Origin: a bacterium
Lineage (GTDB): Bacteria > Actinomycetota > Acidimicrobiia > Spongiisociales > ZC4RG35
Assembly: GCA_028823995.1 (NCBI GenBank)
Contig: JAPPFD010000033.1
Coordinates: forward strand, 1-64,000
DNA: 64,000 nt
Reading direction: 5' to 3'
Position numbers and translations under genes: made by a program. A model generated the notes under the pieces. That model was given only the letters and a program-made list of their open reading frames with translations, searched no databases and was not told the DNA's origin. Of the stretch, positions 35,003-45,898 are shown piece after piece (position 1 is the first letter of the stretch; each line of letters begins with the position of its first letter).

Positions 35003-35791
35003 CTACAGAGAGCTTTCTTCGCCGACCAGGGCGGAGACCAGGGCGGGCACCGCATCGCCAGCGGGGAGGGAGACCTTCACCCTGGCCAGGCGGTCGTGGT
35101 CGGTGGGGCCCAGGTTGACGATCACCATCGGGACGCCGCTGCGGGCGGCCGCCGCCGGGAACTCCGCCGCCGGGTACACCGACAGGGTGGAGCCGATCAC
35201 CAGGATCCCGTCGGCCATCGCCGAGAAGAACCGGGCCTTCTGGATTTCGCCGACGGGCAGCATCTGGCCGAACGAGACGGTGGCGGTCTTCACCATCCCC
35301 CCGCAATGTGGACACACGGGGTCCTCCTGTCCGGCCTCCACCCACCGGAGCACCTCGGCGGTGGGCCACTGGGCGGGACAGCTCATGCAGCCGCTCTTCC
35401 GGACATTGCCGTGCAGTTCCGCCACCAGATCGTCGGGCAGTCCGGCGTCCTGGTGGAGCCCGTCTATGTTCTGGGTCACGCACCCCGACAGCCGCCCGGC
35501 CCTCCACAACTCGACGATGGCCCGGTGCGCCCGGTTGGGCCTCACCTCCGAGTCTGCGCCCAGCCATCCGCTCTCCTGATGCAACTTCCAGCGCATGACC
35601 CGCACCCGCCGCGACGCCACGTACCGGTCGATGTGGAAGTCGGCGGGGTCGAGCTTGGTCCACAGCCCGTCGGGGCCCCGGAAGTCGGGGATCCCCGACT
35701 CGGTGGAGACGCCTGCTCCGGTGAACACCATGATCTGGGAAGCGCCCGACAGCGCCTCGGCGGCCCGTTCGATCGGACCCGGTCCGCTCAC
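35003..35791 (-). CDS. Sirtuin NAD-dependent protein deacylase
   Basis: 262 residues from a GTG that overlaps the stop of the XdhC-type gene (GTGA). Sir2 motifs: FTGAGVSTESGIPDFRG (NAD pocket), TQNIDGLHQ, LHGN with the catalytic His, two zinc Cys pairs (CMSC and CPHC) and GSTLSVYPAAEFP. It removes acetyl or acyl groups from lysine using NAD+. Being the last gene of the CO dehydrogenase transcript suggests regulation of that metabolism by deacylation, but this is only positional evidence. Confidence 0.92.
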   Translation of the reverse strand: MSGPGPIERAAEALSGASQIMVFTGAGVSTESGIPDFRGPDGLWTKLDPADFHIDRYVASRRVRVMRWKLHQESGWLGADSEVRPNRAHRAIVELWRAGRLSGCVTQNIDGLHQDAGLPDDLVAELHGNVRKSGCMSCPAQWPTAEVLRWVEAGQEDPVCPHCGGMVKTATVSFGQMLPVGEIQKARFFSAMADGILVIGSTLSVYPAAEFPAAAARSGVPMVIVNLGPTDHDRLARVKVSLPAGDAVPALVSALVGEESSL

Positions 35792-36789
35792 TCCCCGGAA
35801 CTCAGGTAGCGGTCCGGGTCGCGGCGGAAGGCCGTCTCGCACCCCGCCGCGCAGAACCAGTAGCTCCGGCCCCGGTGCTCCACCCTGAAGCGGGCCTGGG
35901 AGGTGATCACCATCATCCCGCAAACCGGGTCGGTGGCCTCCGACGCACCCGACTCCGACCGCCCCTGGCGGATCGAGGCGGGCACATCCTTGTCCGGCTC
36001 GGCCACCCGCGGCGTCACGCTCCGAAGCGCGACAAGCTCGGCCAGGATGCTCACAGCCATCTCCCGGTGTCCCACCCTCCCCAGGTCCAGCCCGGCGGGC
36101 GCGCGGACCCTGCCCAGGTCGGCCTCGCCGATCCCCCGCTCGCGCAGGTACTCCTCGACCGCTCCCGACCGCTTGTGGGAGGCGACCAGCCCCACGTACC
36201 GCGCCGGGGTGGCCAGCGCCGCGGCCAGCGCCTCCTCGTCGTAGTGGCCCTGGGTGGCCACCACCACCATGGTCTGGCGGTCCACCCCCACCTCGTCCAG
36301 GTCCAGGGTCAGGAACACCCGGTCGTCGGGGTGATGGTCGTCCCGCCGCCCGCCGTCGTCCACTACCGAGGTCCGCCACCCGAGCGCCCGGGCCATGGCG
36401 GTCAACGCCCCCGCTGCGGGGGAGTTGCCCACCACCACCAGATGGGGCGGCGGGAACACCGGCTCTAAGTACACCTCCATCGTCCCCTCCGAGTCACACG
36501 CCATGGGGACCGTCTCCACCCCTTCCCGGTTGCTGCCGGCCAGCCCGTGGTCGGGCCCCACCACCACCAGGCGCGCCCGGCCCTGCAACAGCACCTCCCG
36601 GGCCATCCGGGTGAGGGTGGGCGCCGCGCAGGCGCCGCCCAGCCATCCCTCCATCCGCCCGTCCTCTGAGATGATCGCCCGAGAGCCCTGCTTCCCCGAG
36701 GAGAGCCCCGAACTCCACACCACGGTGGCCATCACGAAGGGCCGTCCCTCCGAGCGCATGGAGACAGCCCGGTCCAGCAGCTCGTCCAT
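35788..36789 (-). CDS. XdhC/CoxI-type molybdenum-hydroxylase maturation protein with YHS domain
   Basis: 333 residues. Residues 10-80 are the XdhC N-terminal domain (FVMATVVWSSGLSSGKQGSRAII, GWLGGACAAPTLTRMA), and 115-260 the Rossmann C-terminal domain (LVVVGNSPAAGALTAMARALGW, VGLVASHKRS). XdhC proteins insert sulfurated molybdenum cofactor into their hydroxylase. Residues about 285-330 are a YHS domain (TDPVCGMMV, YWFCAAGCETAFRRDPDRYL), a metal-binding module seen in heavy-metal, often copper, handling. As the CO dehydrogenase site also contains copper, YHS could deliver it; that is inference. The start codon lies within a 12-bp hairpin shared with the coxL-distal spacer. Confidence 0.87.
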   Translation of the reverse strand: MDELLDRAVSMRSEGRPFVMATVVWSSGLSSGKQGSRAIISEDGRMEGWLGGACAAPTLTRMAREVLLQGRARLVVVGPDHGLAGSNREGVETVPMACDSEGTMEVYLEPVFPPPHLVVVGNSPAAGALTAMARALGWRTSVVDDGGRRDDHHPDDRVFLTLDLDEVGVDRQTMVVVATQGHYDEEALAAALATPARYVGLVASHKRSGAVEEYLRERGIGEADLGRVRAPAGLDLGRVGHREMAVSILAELVALRSVTPRVAEPDKDVPASIRQGRSESGASEATDPVCGMMVITSQARFRVEHRGRSYWFCAAGCETAFRRDPDRYLSSGE

Positions 36790-36811
36790 CAGAGGCGACG
36801 GACGAGCTGCT
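36776..36811 (-). promoter_or_regulatory. Perfect 12-bp hairpin holding the maturation-gene start codon
   Basis: AGCAGCTCGTCC and GGACGAGCTGCT are exact inverted repeats separated by 12 bases. On the minus-strand mRNA the loop ends with AU and the first paired base is the G of the AUG, so initiation for the XdhC-type gene would be hidden until the helix melts. It could also serve as an RNA processing or attenuation site between coxL and this gene. Confidence 0.6.
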
Positions 36812-36822
36812 CACCAGTACGC

Positions 36823-39186
<2,364 letters not shown>

Positions 39187-39188
39187 CT

Positions 39189-39668
39189 TCAGCCTTCCTC
39201 CCCGCCGTTGCGGGCGGCCGCCGCCGCCCACTGCACGGCTTTGACGATGTTTACGTATCCGGTGCACCGGCAGATGTTTCCGGAGATGGCCCAGCGGATG
39301 TCATCCTCGGACGGGTCGGGGTTCTCCTCCAGGAGCGCGGTGGAGACCAGCATCATCCCGGGCGTGCAGAACCCGCACTGGAGGCCGTGCTCGGCCGAGA
39401 AGCCCTGCTGGACCGCACTCAGCCCGTCGGCGCCCTTCAGGCCTTCCACGGTGGTCACCGCCGATCCGTCGGCCTGCACCGCGAACATGGTGCACGACTT
39501 GATTGGCGTCCCGTCCACCAGCACCGTGCAGGCGCCGCAACTGGTGGTGTCACAGCCGATGTGGGTGCCTCGCAGTCCCAGGTCGCCTCGGATGGCGTCG
39601 ACCAGCAGGCGACGGGGTTCCACGTCCAGGCTGTGGTCGGTTCCGTTGACGTTGATGTTGATTTGCAT
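39189..39668 (-). CDS. coxS: Aerobic carbon monoxide dehydrogenase, small iron-sulfur subunit
   Basis: 159 residues with two [2Fe-2S] clusters. The N-terminal plant-ferredoxin-like site is [13 protein letters not shown] with a fourth Cys in IKSC; the C-terminal helical site is QCGFCTPGM and [18 protein letters not shown] stands 6-8 bases before ATG 39668. Sits between coxM and coxL in the canonical M-S-L order. An in-frame extension toward coxM is a shadow. Confidence 0.96.
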   Translation of the reverse strand: MQININVNGTDHSLDVEPRRLLVDAIRGDLGLRGTHIGCDTTSCGACTVLVDGTPIKSCTMFAVQADGSAVTTVEGLKGADGLSAVQQGFSAEHGLQCGFCTPGMMLVSTALLEENPDPSEDDIRWAISGNICRCTGYVNIVKAVQWAAAAARNGGEEG

Positions 39669-39679
39669 GCTCGTCCTCC

Positions 39680-40546
39680 TCAGCTCGTGGCCGACGCAAG
39701 GGCCTGCGCCAGTCCCCGGCGGGTGTAGACCGCCACCACGTTGCGCTTCCACTCGGCGTCCCCGCGCACGTCGGTCTGCGGATCGGAAGCCGCCGCGGCG
39801 GCCGCTCCGGCTTCGGCGAACAACTCATCGGAAGGCGTCTCGCCCCGAAGCAGGTCCTCGGCGGCCGAGGCCCGGGTGTTCTGGTAGTTCACCGCGGTCA
39901 GGCCGATCCCGGCCTGGGCGATGGTCCCGTCCGAGGCCAACTCCAACTGGGTGGCGACTCCCACGGTGGCGTAGTCACCGATCTTCCGCTCGAGCTTCAT
40001 GTACGCCCCGCCCGAGGCGCCCGAGGGAATGGGCACGCACACCGCGGTGACCATCTCGCCCGGTTCCAGGGAGTTGGTGAAGAAGCTGACGATGAAGTCG
40101 TCGATCCCGATGGTCCGGCTTCCCGAAGAACTCTGGGCGACAACACTGGCCCGGGCGGCCAGCATCACCGAGTTCCAGTCGCCCTCGGGGTCGCAGTGGG
40201 CCACCGACCCGCACACCGTCCCGCGGTTGCGGACCAGGGGGTCGGAGATCCAGGGAGCGGCCGAGGAGACCACGCCCGAGGCCTTGGCGTCGTCGGAACC
40301 GACCACGTCGTTGTGGCGGGCCAGGGCGCCTATGCACAGCGAGCCGTTCTCCCGTCTCACATAGGAGAGATCCGAGATCCGGTTGATGTCGACCAGATGG
40401 GACGGCGCGGCCAGGCGAAGCTTCATCATGGGGATCAGGCTCTGGCCTCCGGCCAGCACCCTTCCCTCGTCTCCCAACTCCGCCAGGGCGGCCAGGGCGC
40501 CTTCTAGGGTGTCGGGTGCCTGATATTCGAATGCAGGTGGGTACAT
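39680..40546 (-). CDS. coxM: Aerobic carbon monoxide dehydrogenase, medium FAD subunit
   Basis: 288 residues, FAD-binding subunit. [19 protein letters not shown] opens it. FAD contacts are [15 protein letters not shown] (residues 32-46) and [15 protein letters not shown] (about 109-123), and the C-terminal domain has [16 protein letters not shown] 40546 is chosen for this conserved start; the SD GGAGG lies just before it. First gene of the cox operon, followed by coxS 11 bp downstream. Confidence 0.95.
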   Translation of the reverse strand: MYPPAFEYQAPDTLEGALAALAELGDEGRVLAGGQSLIPMMKLRLAAPSHLVDINRISDLSYVRRENGSLCIGALARHNDVVGSDDAKASGVVSSAAPWISDPLVRNRGTVCGSVAHCDPEGDWNSVMLAARASVVAQSSSGSRTIGIDDFIVSFFTNSLEPGEMVTAVCVPIPSGASGGAYMKLERKIGDYATVGVATQLELASDGTIAQAGIGLTAVNYQNTRASAAEDLLRGETPSDELFAEAGAAAAAASDPQTDVRGDAEWKRNVVAVYTRRGLAQALASATS

Positions 40547-40845
40547 ACCGCCTCCTCTCTGCGGTTTCTTGGCGGGTGATTTCGGTTCTGCTCCAACCCT
40601 AGCCAACCCATTCCGAAGTCACCGGCTAACCGCCCATCTTTGTCCTGACCTGGGGTTTTGCAATATGGCGTTGGGTTTTAATACGCGGGTGGTGGCCGGT
40701 GAGACAACGGTCATTCAAGCGGGAGGCCCGGTCCTTCGAAGGCATCCTCTCTCGGCAGGAACACAGCCGGGATGGAATGAAAAGACGGCGTTCAAACGAC
40801 TCTGATAATCCTTGCCCCAGCGGTTGTCAAAGACCTGAAAAGGGT
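40547..40845. other. Leader of the cox operon and border of the S-layer region
   Basis: It must hold the coxM promoter (minus strand), although no consensus boxes stand out. AGACC and GGGTCT around 40833-40848 can form a small hairpin at the end of the first recombinase gene. It marks the boundary between metabolic genes on the left and the recombinase/S-layer region. Confidence 0.45.
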
Positions 40846-41946
40846 CTAGCCGGCGCTTCTCTCATCAAGGCACACCTCCCGGGACTCCGGCGCCGTTCGA
40901 TCAGGGGTTGGATCGTCTGTGAACAGGCTGGTTTCCGCCGGTGGTTTGTCTTCGGCAGCGCGCTTTTCGAACATACTCAGTTGCTTGTAATACTGCGCCA
41001 CCGCGTTTCGGGCCGCTGCCTGGTTTCGGGTGTAGCGAGCCGGCATGGCGGGGTTGCTCCAACGCCCGACGGTCATCAACTGCGCCAGGCTGTAGCCCTC
41101 GGCAGCCAGGTCCTGCGCCATGCCGATCCGGCAGGAGTGGCCGCTGTATCCCTTGCCCAGGCCGGCCCTTGCGGCTATCTGGGCGATACGAGCGGAGATG
41201 TAGGATCCGGACATCCCGAACACTGAGGCTCGGTCGGAGACGTCGGCAGGACGGATCCGGTCCAGAGCATCCATGGTGGCCTGCCCCAGGAACATCACCG
41301 CGCCCTTCCCCTCGGGGTCGGTTTTGCTGTGTCGGATCACCAACCGACCCGATCCGTCGGAAGCCCGGGAAATGTCGGCCCACACCAGTACGGCGGCCTC
41401 GCTCCGGCGCAGCAAGGCATCTCTCATCACCTGGATCAAGGCTATGTCTCGCACGACCGCCCGGCTAGGCGGCGGCCGGTCCGGGGAATTGAAGTGAGCA
41501 AATATGCGGCGAAGGTCGTCGGCGGTAAGGCCCTTCACCTGAGTGGGACGTTTTCCTATCCTCGCCGCCTCTCGTGCAAGGCCCGACAGCACCCGCCGAA
41601 CCAGTTCGGTGGCGGTGGGATCCTCCAGACCCGCCTCGCGGTGAGCGGCGGCCAAAGCCGCTCTGGCGACCTGCAGGGTACTGATGGACTTGCCGTCGTC
41701 GGCCATGGTGGTGAGCCACTCGGCGACCGCCGCGGGGTGAGCGGGCCGGATCGGCACCCCTCTCTTTCTGGCATGTTCTGACCAGGCGCCCAGATAGGTC
41801 CGGTATGTCTTCGTGGTGGTGGGAGCGCGGCTCTTGCGAGCGGCATCCAGGACACGTTCCCAGCCTTCAACAGGAAGAGAAATGTCCGATGAGATTCTGT
41901 TGATAGGAAGATGATTCCCAGGTGGATTCTTTCTGTCGGACGGCAC
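40846..41946 (-). CDS. Tyrosine recombinase, copy 1 (paired with S-layer gene 1)
   Basis: 366 residues. The N-terminal SAM-like core-binding domain runs about 22-135 (TYRTYLGAWSEHARKRG, AEWLTTMADDGKSISTLQVARAALAA). The catalytic domain carries Arg180/181 (LLRRSEA), Lys208 (HSKTD), His270-x-x-Arg273 (GHSCRIG), Trp296 in the second-His position and the nucleophile Tyr305 (PARYTR). All active-site residues are present. GTG start. A basic/acidic tail of about 50 residues follows the nucleophile. It is divergent from S-layer gene 1 with 171 bp between starts. Sequence is much closer to copies 2 and 3 here than to XerC or XerD types. Confidence 0.92.
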   Translation of the reverse strand: MPSDRKNPPGNHLPINRISSDISLPVEGWERVLDAARKSRAPTTTKTYRTYLGAWSEHARKRGVPIRPAHPAAVAEWLTTMADDGKSISTLQVARAALAAAHREAGLEDPTATELVRRVLSGLAREAARIGKRPTQVKGLTADDLRRIFAHFNSPDRPPPSRAVVRDIALIQVMRDALLRRSEAAVLVWADISRASDGSGRLVIRHSKTDPEGKGAVMFLGQATMDALDRIRPADVSDRASVFGMSGSYISARIAQIAARAGLGKGYSGHSCRIGMAQDLAAEGYSLAQLMTVGRWSNPAMPARYTRNQAAARNAVAQYYKQLSMFEKRAAEDKPPAETSLFTDDPTPDRTAPESREVCLDERSAG

Positions 41947-42109
41947 AATTAGGCTGGGATATAAATGTAGTAGTTACTATTATTCATTGTAATGTACTTT
42001 TCACTGTAGTGAAAGATGCGAAGGGGACAGGTTTTAGCTGTTAGCAATTTGCTAGCCGACAATGAACTCACACCTCGCCTTCTTCGTAGAGAATACAATA
42101 TATAGATAT
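41947..42109. promoter_or_regulatory. AT-rich divergent control region, recombinase 1 / S-layer 1
   Basis: Contains the near-perfect palindrome TTTCACT-GT-AGTGAAA (41999-42014) and TAGCA-ATT-TGCTA (about 42043-42055), either of which could be an operator or recombinase arm site. TACAAT near 42093 is a plausible -10. Clearly poorer in GC than any neighbouring gene. Confidence 0.5.
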
Positions 42110-42125
42110 GTAAACTTATGTTTAC
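42110..42125 (+). promoter_or_regulatory. Start-codon palindrome of S-layer gene 1
   Basis: GTAAACTTATGTTTAC: 6-bp arms around TTAT, with the ATG spanning the loop-arm junction. The identical 16-mer is present at all four S-layer genes. No SD sequence lies upstream. Confidence 0.75.
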
Positions 42126-44532
42126 TATTCTCAAATATCGTCGCTCTGTGGCCGTACTGGCTGCGGTGGCGATGGTGTCCAGTGTCCTGGTCGCGGCGCC
42201 TGCTGTTGCTGCTGATCCGGAACCGGACTACGGGGCTACTTTCGACGCCTGCGGCATGGCGCCGAGTTCGGGATTCGAGGATGTTCCCTCGGGTCACGCC
42301 AACGCGGGTGACATCGACTGCATCGCCTACTACGCAATCACCAAGGGCACCTCGGAGACCACGTACTCGCCGCTGATGTCTGTTTCCCGCGAGCACATGG
42401 CGCTGTTCTTGGCGCGCCTGGCCAAGCTGGTGGGCATCGAAAGCGACATGATGGGCGACGACATGATGGGCTCCGGATTCACCGACATCGGTGATTTGTC
42501 CGACGAGTCTCAGAAGGCCATCGGACTGTTGAAGGACCTGGAGATCACCAAGGGCACCTCTGACACCACCTATTCACCCGGTGACAATGTGACCCGTGGT
42601 CAGATGGCGCTGTTCATCGCTCGGTTGATGGACCACATGGTTCCCATGGCTGACGGCCAGATCGGTCTGAGCACCACCACCCAGTACGGTTATACGCCTT
42701 CTGATGTTGCGGCCAACGACATGGACGCTGACATCGGTTCATCGTTCACCGACTTGGGTCGTGCCACCAAGGACGAGTATGACGCGATCACCCAGTTGTA
42801 CGAGTTGGGTGTTGCTGCGGGCATTTCCGATACGTCCTACAGCCCCGGGTCTGACATCACGCGAGCGGCTATGGCCGGGTTCATGGCTGCGGTGTTGGAT
42901 CACTCCAATGTCCGTCCGGCTGGTTTGAGCATTCAAGTCACGCCGAGCACGGGTTGGGGCGACTCAGCGGTCACTGTGATCGCTTCGATGCGGGATGACA
43001 TGTTCCGTGCGGTCGAAGACCAGGCTATCGACATCTTCTCCAGCGCTGCCGGAGATAGCGCTCTCCGCGATGACGGCACTTGCAACTTCGGGACCAACCC
43101 CGACGACGTGCTCGGCGGGGACCTGGTTGACGGTAACTGTGAGTGGGATGACAACGACGACGCCACCGACGTGGACGGTAACCTCATCACCGATGGCGAT
43201 GTGGCCGCCGGTAGCACCAGGACGTTCTACGCCTGGATTGGTAACGAAGACGGTGACAAGTTCGATTCCGACAAGTTCACCGCGCAGACTGCCAGCGCCA
43301 GCGCCAAGCATGCTCAGGACGCTCATGGTGATAGTTCGACTATCAACCGGCACGCTTTCTCCGACGCCAGCGGTCAGAAGGTTGACCTGCGTGCGACTAG
43401 CACCGTGACTTTCACCATCCAGTTGAGAAACGCTGAGCAGAACGTCAATGTGGAACGCTCTGGTGTGAAGTTCCGTGTCCGCTATGACCAGGGGCCTGAA
43501 GCCGGTCGTACCTATACCAACACCCATGAGGCTGAGTTGGTCACCGACGACGAGGGCAAGGTGTCTTTCACGGTTACCGGACCGACAAACACCAGCAGCG
43601 ACAATTCTCGGATGGATGAGATCATATTCACCGAACTCCTCCCCAACGGGAATGCGTCGACCAGGATGACTACAAAGAACATCAACTGGGTCGAAGAGAT
43701 CCCGGTCCTCACCAAGACCACCCTCGAGACTCCCACCTACGTGTTGGACGGGAATCCCTCGATAGGCGCTGTGGTGCGCTTGTGGGACCAGTACGGTAAC
43801 TCTCACCGTTCACGGGCTGGTCAGACAGCCGCCATCACGATCGGCACGGGCGACAACAATGTAGGAACCAGGAATGTGATCAGCAGGGGCTACGCCCGTT
43901 GGTCGCGCAAGCCCGGTGCTGCTAATGTCACCGCCGGCACTCCGATAGCTGTCTCCTACGCAGGCGTCACCGCCTACGCCAGAGACGCAGACGGTTACGT
44001 GCTGGGCACGGATGGCAACCAGATCGACAGTGACGCCGTCGCCACCGGTACCCAGCCGACTACCTCGATCTATTCAGATCCCGATGCTGATCCGCCCACC
44101 CTGTGGACTGGCATCGATGAGGTATACGGCGACTCCGATCCGGCGAACGTGGCGGATGGGCATCAGTACCGTACCGGACCAAACAACGTTCATGTTGTGA
44201 ACAATGCCAGTTCTGCAAGCACGGGACAACATACCGTCACCCACCTGATGGTGAAGGACGGCAAGTTCCTCGCCCTTGCAGGCGATGCCGGTGGTAACCC
44301 AACGTTGGTGTTCTCCTACGACGATGACGACACCTTCATCGACAGCACAGGCGATGAGGGCCGCTCAGTCAGCATGGAGAGGTTCCAAACGTTGATGGAC
44401 CAGGACGACAACCACAACACCATTGGAAACGGCGATGCTCCTACGGATGCCGCCGTTGAGGTTGAAGTCGTGATCTACAACGCTGACGGCACCAGTGTCT
44501 TCAGAGTTACCAACGACGGATCAGGCAGCTAA
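42118..44532 (+). CDS. SLH-domain S-layer-like surface protein 1
   Basis: 804 residues. Signal peptide 1-31 (cleavage after APAVA). Three SLH domains follow: about 45-105 (GFEDVPSGHANAGDIDCIAYYAITKGTS), 118-175 (ITKGTSDTTYSPGDNVTRGQMALFIARLM) and 200-270 (ITQLYELGVAAGISDTSYSP). They anchor proteins to cell-wall polymers. The remaining 530 residues form repeated beta-sandwich domains rich in Asp, Asn and Thr. One Cys pair flanks an EF-hand-like loop (CEWDDNDDATDVDGN). The C-terminal module reads FSYDDDDTFID to SMERFQTLM. Most divergent of the four copies in its N-terminus (MFTILKYRRSVA). Ends before a perfect 14-bp terminator stem. Confidence 0.88.
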   Translation: MFTILKYRRSVAVLAAVAMVSSVLVAAPAVAADPEPDYGATFDACGMAPSSGFEDVPSGHANAGDIDCIAYYAITKGTSETTYSPLMSVSREHMALFLARLAKLVGIESDMMGDDMMGSGFTDIGDLSDESQKAIGLLKDLEITKGTSDTTYSPGDNVTRGQMALFIARLMDHMVPMADGQIGLSTTTQYGYTPSDVAANDMDADIGSSFTDLGRATKDEYDAITQLYELGVAAGISDTSYSPGSDITRAAMAGFMAAVLDHSNVRPAGLSIQVTPSTGWGDSAVTVIASMRDDMFRAVEDQAIDIFSSAAGDSALRDDGTCNFGTNPDDVLGGDLVDGNCEWDDNDDATDVDGNLITDGDVAAGSTRTFYAWIGNEDGDKFDSDKFTAQTASASAKHAQDAHGDSSTINRHAFSDASGQKVDLRATSTVTFTIQLRNAEQNVNVERSGVKFRVRYDQGPEAGRTYTNTHEAELVTDDEGKVSFTVTGPTNTSSDNSRMDEIIFTELLPNGNASTRMTTKNINWVEEIPVLTKTTLETPTYVLDGNPSIGAVVRLWDQYGNSHRSRAGQTAAITIGTGDNNVGTRNVISRGYARWSRKPGAANVTAGTPIAVSYAGVTAYARDADGYVLGTDGNQIDSDAVATGTQPTTSIYSDPDADPPTLWTGIDEVYGDSDPANVADGHQYRTGPNNVHVVNNASSASTGQHTVTHLMVKDGKFLALAGDAGGNPTLVFSYDDDDTFIDSTGDEGRSVSMERFQTLMDQDDNHNTIGNGDAPTDAAVEVEVVIYNADGTSVFRVTNDGSGS

Positions 44533-44563
44533 ACCCTAAAACCAACAGGTTCAGCCTGAGTAG

Positions 44564-44593
44564 AGAAGAGGCTCCCCACGGGGAGCCTCTTCT
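44564..44593 (+). terminator. Terminator of S-layer gene 1
   Basis: AGAAGAGGCTCCCC pairs perfectly with GGGGAGCCTCTTCT around AC (14 bp). It also lies past the end of recombinase 2, so it may serve both genes. Confidence 0.8.
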
Positions 44594-44617
44594 CCCTTAA
44601 GAACAAGACCTCCCGGG

Positions 44618-45706
44618 CTAACCCGCAGTTCTCTTGTCAAAAGGGAGGCTCTGTGACCCAAGTGCTGTCTCAACGTCTGATGGCTTATCGACGAACAATC
44701 GTTGTTCCACCGGTGGTTTGTCGCCGGTGGCGGGTCTATCGAAGAGGCTTAGTTGCTTGTAGTAGAGAGCCACCGCGTTTCGCGCCGCGGCCTCGTTGCG
44801 GGTGTACCGGGCGGGCATGGCGGGGTTGGCCCACCGCCCGGCGGTCATCAACTGGGTGAGGCTGTATCCCTCGGCGGCCAGGTCCTGGGCCATCCCGATC
44901 CGACAGGAGTGGCCGCTGTAACCCCTCCCCAAGCCGGCCTTCTCGGCCAACTCGGCGATCCGGACCGAGATGTAGGGTCCGGTGATCCCGAACACCGAGG
45001 CCTCCAGGGACGCGTCGCCAGGACGGATCCGCTCCAGGGCGTCCATGGTGGCCGCTCCCAGGTAGGCCACCGCCCCCTTTCCCTCCGGGTCGGTCTTGCT
45101 GTGGCGGATCACCAACCGGCCCGACCCGTCGGAGGCCCGCGACACGTCGGCCCAGACCAACTGGGCGGCCTCGCCGCGGCGCAACAGGGCGTCTCTCATC
45201 ACCTGCACCATGGCCACGTCCCTCAGCACGGCCCGGGTGGGCGGGGGAGTGCCGGGAGAGTGGACATGGGCCAGGACGCGCCGGAGGTCGTCGGCGGTCA
45301 GGCCCTTCACCTGCGACGGCCGTCTTCCCTGCCGGGCGGACTCCCGAGCCAGCCCCGAGAGCACCCTGCGGACCAGTTCCGTGGTGGTGGGGTCATCGAG
45401 GCCCGCCTCCCGGTGGGCCGCCGCCAGAGCCGCCCGGGCCACCCCCAGGGTGCTGATCGACTTGCCCTCGTCCGCCATGGTGGTGAGCCACTCGGCCACC
45501 GCCGCCGGATGCGCGGGCCGGACCGCCACGCCGCGCCTCTCCGCGTGGTCGGCCCAGGCGGCAAGGTAGGTTCGGTACGTCTTGGTGGTCGTGGGAGCGC
45601 GGCTGTTGCGAGCCGCGTCGACCACCCGTTCCCAGCCTGCTACGGGCAGTTGGACGCCGGTAGGAGGATTGTGTGATAACGGAGTTCTAGAAGATGTAGA
45701 AATCAT
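44618..45706 (-). CDS. Tyrosine recombinase, copy 2 (paired with S-layer gene 2)
   Basis: 362 residues, closely similar to copy 1 along its length (for example RAPTTTKTYRTYLAAWADHAERRGV, LLRRGEAAQLVWADVSRASDG, GYSGHSCRIGMAQDLAAEGYSL). Active site complete: Arg in LLRRGEA, Lys in HSKTD, His and Arg in GHSCRIG, Trp in AGRWANP, Tyr in PARYTRN. The N-terminal 20 residues and the 45-residue tail differ, while the last residues (KRTAG against ERSAG) are similar again. Richer in GC than copy 1. Divergent from S-layer gene 2, 184 bp apart. Confidence 0.92.
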   Translation of the reverse strand: MISTSSRTPLSHNPPTGVQLPVAGWERVVDAARNSRAPTTTKTYRTYLAAWADHAERRGVAVRPAHPAAVAEWLTTMADEGKSISTLGVARAALAAAHREAGLDDPTTTELVRRVLSGLARESARQGRRPSQVKGLTADDLRRVLAHVHSPGTPPPTRAVLRDVAMVQVMRDALLRRGEAAQLVWADVSRASDGSGRLVIRHSKTDPEGKGAVAYLGAATMDALERIRPGDASLEASVFGITGPYISVRIAELAEKAGLGRGYSGHSCRIGMAQDLAAEGYSLTQLMTAGRWANPAMPARYTRNEAAARNAVALYYKQLSLFDRPATGDKPPVEQRLFVDKPSDVETALGSQSLPFDKRTAG

Positions 45707-45882
45707 GTTATTCCATTATGCTATGTGCCAAATATACAGTATTCAATCGAGTGTTGTGCTTTTATTGTGAAACTCTAAGGTGCTAGTCAACGGGGGAATG
45801 CAAACAAATACCGAGCTTCTTTATCCAAGGGATTGAGGAGAGTTTCAGGGCGTTTCATTACCTGAAACACTACTATATATAT
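45707..45882. promoter_or_regulatory. AT-rich divergent control region, recombinase 2 / S-layer 2
   Basis: Analogous to 41947-42109 but not similar in sequence. GTTTCAG (45842-45848) and CTGAAAC (45862-45868) form an inverted repeat about 22 bp before the start codon. TATATATAT just before the palindrome may be the -10 region. Confidence 0.5.
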
Positions 45883-45898
45883 GTAAACTTATGTTTAC
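45883..45898 (+). promoter_or_regulatory. Start-codon palindrome of S-layer gene 2
   Basis: GTAAACTTATGTTTAC, identical to the other three copies; ATG at 45891. Confidence 0.75.

Noticed and set aside
42110-42125. The palindrome as a chromosome-dimer dif site
   Set aside because: TTATGTTTAC resembles one XerD half-site, but the second arm at a 6-bp spacing is missing and it is present four times within 20 kb.
42160-42900. Repeated motifs as a CRISPR array
   Set aside because: They are SLH-domain codons repeated at protein level inside a gene; no regular spacer-repeat pattern at base level.
44753-45676. Long plus-strand frame opposite recombinase 2, and similar minus frames opposite nadE, the oxidoreductases and coxL
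   Set aside because: Antisense shadows caused by high GC; His/Gly/Arg/Pro-rich, no signals, and a well-supported gene lies on the other strand.
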